The notes under the pieces are model-generated. The model had not been told where the DNA came from, searched no databases, and saw only the letters and a list, made by a program, of their open reading frames with translations. DNA of 11,225 nucleotides, taken from Roseimaritima sp. GTDB taxonomy: Bacteria > Planctomycetota > Planctomycetia > Pirellulales > Pirellulaceae. This document shows positions 6,173 through 11,225 of the stretch, one piece after another. The translations under genes were made by a program, and so were the position numbers. The stretch's first letter is position 1, and each line of letters starts with the position of its first letter. The stretch covers positions 1 to 11,225 of the forward strand of contig SLFV01000204.1 in the NCBI GenBank assembly GCA_007124075.1, given 5' to 3'.

Positions 6173-8185
6173 ATGCGCGGTGGTTTGCAAACCCTAACGA
6201 TCTTTTTTTGTTGTTCGATATTCATCGTCCCGGTCGCTGCTGCGCAGGAAACTTCGTTGGAACAGCTTGCGGCCCGATTGCAAACCGCGTTACAAGAGTT
6301 GCAGGAGGGTCAGGGAGAGGCGGCGCAGCAAAAACTACAAGGCATTGTCGATTCACTGCCGCGGGGCGAATCGTTGACGACCGCAGAGCAACAGCTTTTG
6401 CTGTCCGCAACGATCGCCAATGCGAAAGCCTTGACCCGAATGCTGCGATTCAACGACGCGCTGGGCCAATACCGATTGGCGCTAGACCTATACCCGGCCA
6501 CCAGCGATCGCAGCCCGCTGCTGCTGATCGCGGCGGAATTAGCGGTTCGTTGCGAACAACCCCAGCAGGCGGAAACGTTGCTGGGTGATCTAGATGATGT
6601 GGCGCTGTCTGCATCCCACCGCTTTCACCGGCAACGCATTGAGGTGTTGTCCGCGATTGCTGGCGATGACCTCCGGCTCGCTTGGCAGCGGCTGGAGCGG
6701 ATGCCGGACCAGTCACAGCCCGCAGTAACGGAGCTGGCGAAACGATTGGCGGGAAAGGCGTTGTCACAGAATCAGCCGAAGCTTGCCGATCTCGCATACC
6801 GTTTGCTGCGCAAAAACTCGCGTGACGACGCGGAGCTTCGAACGGCGGAGTTGGGGATTGCGTGGGCGGCAGCGTCGGGGGCTAGCGATCCACGAGCTGC
6901 GGCCCAGTTGCTGGGCGAGTTTAGCCAACGGTACCCGGAGGATAAGGATCTGCTCCGCGTTTTGCGGGCGGAAGCTGCCTGTTGGAAACAGGCGGGTGAG
7001 CACGACCTTGCGGGCGCGGCGCTGCGAAAAGTTGTTCAGCAGCACCGGGAAAACCCCACCGAAGCGACAGAGCAAGCTGCAATCGCGGCGACTGCGGAAT
7101 TGGTTTCGTCGTTTGCCAAGGACGATACGCCTCAACTAGCGAACTTCCGTCACCGTCTGATTGCCGACTGGAACGAATCGAAGGATTTGCTCCCGGTCGC
7201 GTTGATGGTTGCTGGGTTCAGCGACGCCGCTGCAGATCAAGACGAATCGCTTTGGCGGCGGATGTTGCAAATGACAGCCATTCATCCCGCGGCTGCGACG
7301 ATTGTTCAAGACAGCTTGCAGGGGTTGTCAGAGCGAGGGTATGACGCCGCAAGCGAACGTCTGGCAGTGTACTTCCTTTCGTCCGGTCCGTTTGCTCGTG
7401 CCCAGTCCGATCGGGAACACGCCTCCGAGAGCCACGACGAATCCCGGCCGCCGCTAGCGGTATGGGCGGCGTGCTGTGAAGCCGTTTGCCTGTGGGCCGC
7501 CCAGTCGGGGCACTGGTCGATGCTCGCATTGGCTGCTTCGCAGTGGGATGCGGAGCAGGCGATGGAGATTTTATCGGTTGATAGCAAGCGTTTTTTGGCC
7601 GAGGCGTTGTTGCAAACGCGGCGGACTGGCGCTGCGAAACGTTGGTTCGAAGCAGCCGTGTCGGCGGGTGCCGATGATTTTTCCACCTTGCTCCGTGCGG
7701 CCGAATTGGCTGTCGCGCTGGACGAACTGGGGGTAGCGGAGCAACGTGTGGTGGCGGCCCGTGAACGTGCGGATCAACATGACCAAGGTGGGGCGTTGGT
7801 TGAAATGCTGCAAGCCGAACTGGCGATTCGTCGTGCTCGTCTGGAAGAAGCACGCCAGATGCTGGAACGCTTGGTCCGCATGGATCGAGCCGACAGGTCG
7901 TTACGGTGTCGTGCCCAATGGTTGATCGGTGAAACCTACCTAATGCAGCAAAAATATGACGAAGCGGTGTCGGCGTACCGGTTGGTTGAATCGTTGGAAC
8001 CAACCCCCGGGGTCTGGACCTCTGCCGCGTTGGTGCAAGCTGGCAAGGCTTTTGAAAAATTGGGGCGGCACCGTGACGCCGCAATATGCTACAGCGGGTT
8101 ATTGCAACGGTTTGCCGATAGTGAACATGCGGCGGCGGCAAGGCAGCGTTTGGCGGCCATGCAGGACGAGTCGCTGCGAAGGTGA
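6173..8185 (+). CDS. Secreted TPR-type helical repeat protein
   Basis: The protein has 670 residues. A clear signal peptide (MRGGLQTLTIFFCCSIFIVPVAAA, cleavage likely before QE at 25-26) places it in the periplasm. The rest is almost entirely helical and rich in Ala, Leu, Glu and Arg, with TPR-like pairs. Examples are MLRFNDALGQYRLALDLYP near residue 90 and, near the C-terminus, KYDEAVSAYRLVESLEP followed by FEKLGRHRDAAICYSGLLQRF. ATG at 6173 is chosen because it starts a classical signal peptide and has AGG about 8 nt upstream. Upstream in-frame ATGs (6086, 6107, 6134) would bury the signal sequence. It is the first gene of a cluster: exbB-like starts 11 bp after its stop. By analogy with CpoB/YbgF of Tol-Pal, it may be a periplasmic accessory or scaffold of the ExbB/ExbD complex. 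Confidence 0.82.
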   Translation: MRGGLQTLTIFFCCSIFIVPVAAAQETSLEQLAARLQTALQELQEGQGEAAQQKLQGIVDSLPRGESLTTAEQQLLLSATIANAKALTRMLRFNDALGQYRLALDLYPATSDRSPLLLIAAELAVRCEQPQQAETLLGDLDDVALSASHRFHRQRIEVLSAIAGDDLRLAWQRLERMPDQSQPAVTELAKRLAGKALSQNQPKLADLAYRLLRKNSRDDAELRTAELGIAWAAASGASDPRAAAQLLGEFSQRYPEDKDLLRVLRAEAACWKQAGEHDLAGAALRKVVQQHRENPTEATEQAAIAATAELVSSFAKDDTPQLANFRHRLIADWNESKDLLPVALMVAGFSDAAADQDESLWRRMLQMTAIHPAAATIVQDSLQGLSERGYDAASERLAVYFLSSGPFARAQSDREHASESHDESRPPLAVWAACCEAVCLWAAQSGHWSMLALAASQWDAEQAMEILSVDSKRFLAEALLQTRRTGAAKRWFEAAVSAGADDFSTLLRAAELAVALDELGVAEQRVVAARERADQHDQGGALVEMLQAELAIRRARLEEARQMLERLVRMDRADRSLRCRAQWLIGETYLMQQKYDEAVSAYRLVESLEPTPGVWTSAALVQAGKAFEKLGRHRDAAICYSGLLQRFADSEHAAAARQRLAAMQDESLRR

Positions 8186-8196
8186 AGTGAATCCAA

Positions 8197-9099
8197 ATGT
8201 TGACACAGCTCAATCCACTGTTCCAGGCCCTGGTGGCGACGGTCATCGGCACGCTCCTGCTCGCGGGACACGCAGCAGCCCAGTTTCCTCCTCAGGCTGG
8301 CATTGGGGAAAATAACTTCGGAGGGGGGCTCCAGCCAGCCCCGATGATTCCTGCCGCCGCACTGCCCGCCGATGCTAGCAGCGACGATGTGAATGGGGGC
8401 AATAATTCCGCAGACAATCTGCCTGCCAGCCTGCCGGAGTTTATCGTACGTCTGGCCAAGGGGGGGCCGTTGATGGTCCCGCTGGCGTTTTGTTCGCTGG
8501 TGGTCTTTGCGCTGTCGTTGGAGCGGTTGGTGGCGTTGCGACGCGGGCGTGTGATCCCGCGTCCCTTCGTTCGCCGGTTCACGGAGTCCGTCGATGATGG
8601 TCAGTTAAGCTTTGAGGAAGCGACCCAGATTTGCGAGGAATTTTCTTGCCCTGTTGCGGAGGTGTTCCAGGCGGCGGTCAAACGCTGGGGACGTCCGATG
8701 ATCGAGATCGAACAGGCGGTGATGGATGCGGGGGACCGAGTCACCGATGGATTGCGACGTTACCTGCGGGTCTTTCATGCGATCAGCAATGTGGCTCCGT
8801 TGTTGGGATTGCTGGGGACGGTGCTGGGGATGATTGAAGCCTTTGACACCATGGCGGCAACTGAATCGTTGGGGCGTCCCGAACTGTTGGCGTCAGGCAT
8901 TAGTGTCGCATTGGTCACCACCGCTGCGGGCCTGTCGGTCGCGATCCCCGCCTATTTGGCATACATCTACTTTGGCAGCAAGGCGGAACGCTACTTGGGC
9001 GAAATCGATACGTTATGCCAGCGTGTGATCGATTCAATCAGTGCAGAGGGTCTGGAAACCGGGGGGTCGCGATCCAGAAAAACTCGCCGAGCGGCTTGA
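8197..9099 (+). CDS. MotA/TolQ/ExbB-family proton channel subunit
   Basis: The protein has 300 residues. Residues 1-28 look like a cleavable signal peptide ending GHAAA. A Gly/Asn/Ala/Pro-rich low-complexity stretch follows (about 29-80). The ExbB core has TM1 about 91-110, a cytoplasmic helical region 115-190, TM2 with NVAPLLGLLGTVLGMIEAF (198-216) and TM3 with ISVALVTTAAGLSVAIPAYLAY (235-256). Thr208 and Thr242 match E. coli ExbB Thr148 and Thr181, but Val237 stands where E. coli has Glu176. The family forms pentamers around an ExbD dimer and converts proton flow into motion that drives periplasmic partners. The ATG lies 11 bp after the TPR stop codon with AAGTGA upstream, and exbD-like follows after 50 bp. 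The N-terminal extension resembles longer ExbB variants. Confidence 0.92.
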   Translation: MLTQLNPLFQALVATVIGTLLLAGHAAAQFPPQAGIGENNFGGGLQPAPMIPAAALPADASSDDVNGGNNSADNLPASLPEFIVRLAKGGPLMVPLAFCSLVVFALSLERLVALRRGRVIPRPFVRRFTESVDDGQLSFEEATQICEEFSCPVAEVFQAAVKRWGRPMIEIEQAVMDAGDRVTDGLRRYLRVFHAISNVAPLLGLLGTVLGMIEAFDTMAATESLGRPELLASGISVALVTTAAGLSVAIPAYLAYIYFGSKAERYLGEIDTLCQRVIDSISAEGLETGGSRSRKTRRAA

Positions 9100-9149
9100 T
9101 CATCGCGTGCAATCGCCGTGGCTCGCATTTTTAACAATGGACTGATTCA

Positions 9150-9557
9150 ATGCGTCACCGTGTCTCCGAGGAAGCTACCATCAATCTGACCCCAATGATT
9201 GATGTCGTTTTTTTGTTGGTGATTTTTTTCATGGTGGGGGCAAAATTTTCTGAATCCGAAAGCCGAATCCAGGTCACCGTTCCCGGGGCGGGGCAGGCGC
9301 GACCGATAGCACGCGGTCCGGATTCGCGGATCGTGGAACTTGCCAGTGATGGCAGCCTGAGCTTGGATGGTCGTGGGGTTTCGATGACTCAACTGAGGGC
9401 CGAATTGACCGCTGCTCATACGTCGTATCCCGCCTTGCGGGTTACCGTGCGAGCCGACGGTAAAGAATCATTGAGCAAGTTTACCGAGGTGTTGCATGTG
9501 TGTCGCAGCAGCGGCGTGGAAAACTTGGGCATCGCGGTACAGCCAAGCGGATTTTAA
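9150..9557 (+). CDS. ExbD/TolR-family energy-transducer subunit
   Basis: The protein has 135 residues. A short cytoplasmic N-terminus is followed by the signature TPMIDVVFLLVIFFMVG (14-30), with the essential proton-binding Asp at position 18 (equivalent to E. coli ExbD Asp25). The periplasmic domain (about 40-130) follows, including VELASDGSLSLDGR, LRVTVRADGKESLSKFTEVLHVCRSSGVENLGIAV, the usual ExbD fold. Length and layout are normal for the family. It pairs with the ExbB-like protein just upstream and supplies the ion-carrying carboxylate of the channel. The ribosome-binding site is weak (TGGA about 8 nt upstream of the ATG). The reading frame after its TAA stop stays open into the next gene. 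Confidence 0.93.
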   Translation: MRHRVSEEATINLTPMIDVVFLLVIFFMVGAKFSESESRIQVTVPGAGQARPIARGPDSRIVELASDGSLSLDGRGVSMTQLRAELTAAHTSYPALRVTVRADGKESLSKFTEVLHVCRSSGVENLGIAVQPSGF

Positions 9558-9698
9558 GGCAAACGTGGTAAGCGAAACTGCCGATTTCAATTCAGACGCG
9601 AATGCGTATTTTGGAACGGTTTCTGGAAAAGCAAACTTGCTTTGATTCCGTTGAATCACCTGTCTCCCCGGATCAATTCAAAATGGCTGGAACAAGCA

Positions 9699-11225
9699 AT
9701 GTGGAATGATCCTCGGATCGTCTGGCCCATCGCGGTTCTCGCACTGCTGTTGCTCGCTGCGACGGTTGTCTTGTTGCGACGGGATCGCAAGCGGCGACCA
9801 CGGGCGGCAGCCGTTTGTGTGCTGCTGTCCGTTGGCCTGCACGCGGCGCTGCTGTGGTGCATGCCCAAGATCACTTTTCCCGGTCAGGATCGGGGTTCCC
9901 AAGCGGGCAGAGCCGCCGCGCCAGCGACTGAAATTTCATTGTCACACTTTTCCGACGAACCGTTGGCGGAGAGCAGCGACGAAGGCGAAGCGTTGACAGT
10001 GGTGCCGTTGCCGGTGCCGAAGCCGTTTACGGTGCCGACCGCAATCGCATCGAAACCGACCTCCAGCCCCGGACCGGTGGCGCCACTGAACCAAGAAATT
10101 GCGAGGCTTGCGGATCCACCTGCAACCACCACTTCGCTCCCCCCCGATTCGTCGTTGGAAGAATTGCTAAGTGACCTGCAGATTCCCGATTTGACCACCG
10201 CAAAGGTGGTCGTCGCTGACCAGCCTGCGGCGGTTCCGTCGGCAGCCAGCGCAGCCGACGTTGCGGTGTCGGCATCGATTTTCCGCCCTGCAAGCGTTGA
10301 TCGAGCGGCCCCGGCGACGGTCGTTGGTGGCGAGCAAAGCAAGAGTAAGTACGCCAACCGCTTTGGAGACGCCAAACAGCTTGCGCTGCGACAATATGGT
10401 GGCGACGAAACGACCGAAGCCGCTGTCCAAGCCGCGCTTCGCTGGCTGGCGACCTACCAGCGGCCCGACGGATCGTGGGATCCCGTTGCCAGTGGGGCGG
10501 GGCAGGAACGGATGCCGCTGGGTGAATCAAGGCCGGGGGCTGGAACCCGTTGTCAGACGGGAATCACGGGCCTGGCCATCCTGTCGATGCTGGGCAACGG
10601 CAGCACGCATCGCCAAGGGCCGCATGCCGCCAATGTGCATGCGGGCCTGAGCTACCTGATTCGCAACCAAGCCCCCGACGGTTCGCTGGCTGGTCCGGCG
10701 ACGCGTTACGAACAGACTTACTGCCACGGGATGGCGGCACTGGCACTGTGTGAAACCGCCGCGATTACGCAGGACCCGCAAGCGATGGCCGCTGCACGAG
10801 CGGCGGTCGCTTACACGCAGCGTTTGCAACATCCCACCACCGGTGGCTGGCGGTATCAACGCGGCGAACCCGGGGATACCAGTCAACTGGGTTGGCAGGT
10901 GCTTGTCCTAGATGCCGCCCAGCGGGCCCAAATGGACATCGGGTCGCACAGTATCCCGCTAGCCAATCGTTTCCTTAGTTCGGTGCGTGCCGGGCGTGTC
11001 GGTGGGCTGGCTTCCTACCGACCCGGCCAAGCTCCCTCTCGCACGATGACCGCCGAGGCGTTAGCGGCACGACTGCTTACGGGGCAGGTTGTCCCGGTCC
11101 GTGAGATTGCAGAAGCCGAATCGTATTTGTTACAAGAAATGCCGGGTGACGCAAAACCCAACTATTACTACTGGTACTACGCCACCTTAGCCCTGCATCG
11201 GCTGCAGGATGATGCTTGGCAGCAA
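9699..11225 (+). CDS. TonB-like anchor fused to squalene-cyclase-like toroid domain (cut by right edge)
   Basis: The frame stays open to the window edge (509 residues visible). Domains in order: TM1 (about 7-26); an Arg-rich loop RRDRKRRPR (27-35), expected cytoplasmic; TM2 (36-54) with LLSVGLHAALL, matching the Ser-x3-His spacing of the TonB helix (Ser44, His48); a Pro-rich linker (about 101-130); further low-complexity sequence to about 220; then an alpha/alpha-toroid domain of the prenyltransferase/squalene-oxidase-repeat type. QW-type motifs are WLATYQRPDGSW (249-260), YLIRNQAPDGSL (319-330) and YTQRLQHPTTGGW (372-384), followed by GEPGDTSQLGWQV, SRTMTAEALAARLL and YYWYYATLAL near 490. 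No DxDD cyclase acid motif is visible. ATG at 9699 has GGAA 7 nt upstream; TTG at 9651 or 9642 could extend the N-terminus by 16-19 residues. It follows exbD on the same strand and may be its mechanical partner. Confidence 0.82.
   Translation, partial: MWNDPRIVWPIAVLALLLLAATVVLLRRDRKRRPRAAAVCVLLSVGLHAALLWCMPKITFPGQDRGSQAGRAAAPATEISLSHFSDEPLAESSDEGEALTVVPLPVPKPFTVPTAIASKPTSSPGPVAPLNQEIARLADPPATTTSLPPDSSLEELLSDLQIPDLTTAKVVVADQPAAVPSAASAADVAVSASIFRPASVDRAAPATVVGGEQSKSKYANRFGDAKQLALRQYGGDETTEAAVQAALRWLATYQRPDGSWDPVASGAGQERMPLGESRPGAGTRCQTGITGLAILSMLGNGSTHRQGPHAANVHAGLSYLIRNQAPDGSLAGPATRYEQTYCHGMAALALCETAAITQDPQAMAAARAAVAYTQRLQHPTTGGWRYQRGEPGDTSQLGWQVLVLDAAQRAQMDIGSHSIPLANRFLSSVRAGRVGGLASYRPGQAPSRTMTAEALAARLLTGQVVPVREIAEAESYLLQEMPGDAKPNYYYWYYATLALHRLQDDAWQQ

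Noticed and set aside
5773..6588. Plus-strand open frame (271 codons) across the NfeD/TPR boundary
   Set aside because: It runs antisense to nfeD and then out of frame through the TPR gene. Both overlapped genes have strong independent support.
7218..8252. Long minus-strand open frame (344 codons)
   Set aside because: It is antisense to the TPR and exbB-like genes. The translation is dominated by Pro, Arg, His and Thr and has no recognisable domain.
9628..9643. Hairpin AAAGCAA/TTGCTTT after exbD as a terminator
   Set aside because: The stem is short and AT-rich with a very small loop and no following T-run. The toroid gene just downstream probably needs read-through.
9699..11225. Calling the last gene a true squalene-hopene cyclase
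   Set aside because: The visible part shows QW-type motifs but no DxDD catalytic motif, and it has a TonB-like membrane anchor. The fold is likely but cyclase activity is not supported. The end of the domain is outside the window.
1..11225. Mobile elements, CRISPR arrays, tRNA or rRNA genes
   Set aside because: No transposase or integrase motifs, long direct or inverted repeats, regularly spaced repeats or recognisable structural RNA sequences were seen on either strand.

Overview
This window reads like a chromosomal segment of a Planctomycete, probably of the Pirellulaceae/Rhodopirellula type. That assignment is inferred from gene content, not from a marker gene. The supporting genes are a multiheme cytochrome c of the 'CxxCH ... 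FTDHW' type, a large GT-C-like membrane protein, and an ExbB/ExbD pair followed by a membrane-anchored protein with a squalene-cyclase-like domain. The sequence is moderately GC-rich and densely coded on both strands. I saw no tRNA, rRNA, CRISPR array, insertion sequence or integrase.

Layout. (1) Positions 1-120, minus: the first 40 residues of a P-loop NTPase that runs off the left edge. (2) 342-950, plus: a small membrane methyltransferase of the ICMT/PEMT type. (3) A minus-strand block, 4929 down to 971: a 734-residue GT-C-like polytopic membrane protein, a membrane-anchored seven-heme cytochrome c, and a 106-residue conserved-looking protein of unknown function. A strong nested hairpin lies between the first two. 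(4) 5041-5436, plus: a stand-alone CheY-like receiver, transcribed divergently from the GT-C-like gene, with an extended -10 promoter in the shared intergenic region. (5) 6008-5448, minus: a short NfeD-type membrane protein, convergent with the receiver gene. (6) A plus-strand cluster from 6173 to the right edge: secreted TPR protein, ExbB-type channel subunit, ExbD-type subunit, and a membrane-anchored protein with a cyclase-fold domain, cut by the right edge.

The last cluster is the most interesting part. The final protein has a transmembrane helix with the Ser-x3-His spacing seen in TonB (LLSVGLH here, LLSVCIH in E. coli TonB). An Arg-rich cytoplasmic loop precedes the helix and a long Pro-rich periplasmic linker follows it. 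In place of a TonB C-terminal domain it has an alpha/alpha-toroid domain with QW motifs, as in squalene-hopene cyclases. Directly downstream of exbB/exbD, this suggests a Ton/Tol-like energised system whose periplasmic effector is a cyclase-fold toroid; the secreted TPR protein would be an accessory, as CpoB is to Tol-Pal. The ExbB protein also has Val where E. coli ExbB has the channel residue Glu176. These are sequence-based inferences. The cluster type may be widespread in planctomycetes, and I cannot check whether it has been described.
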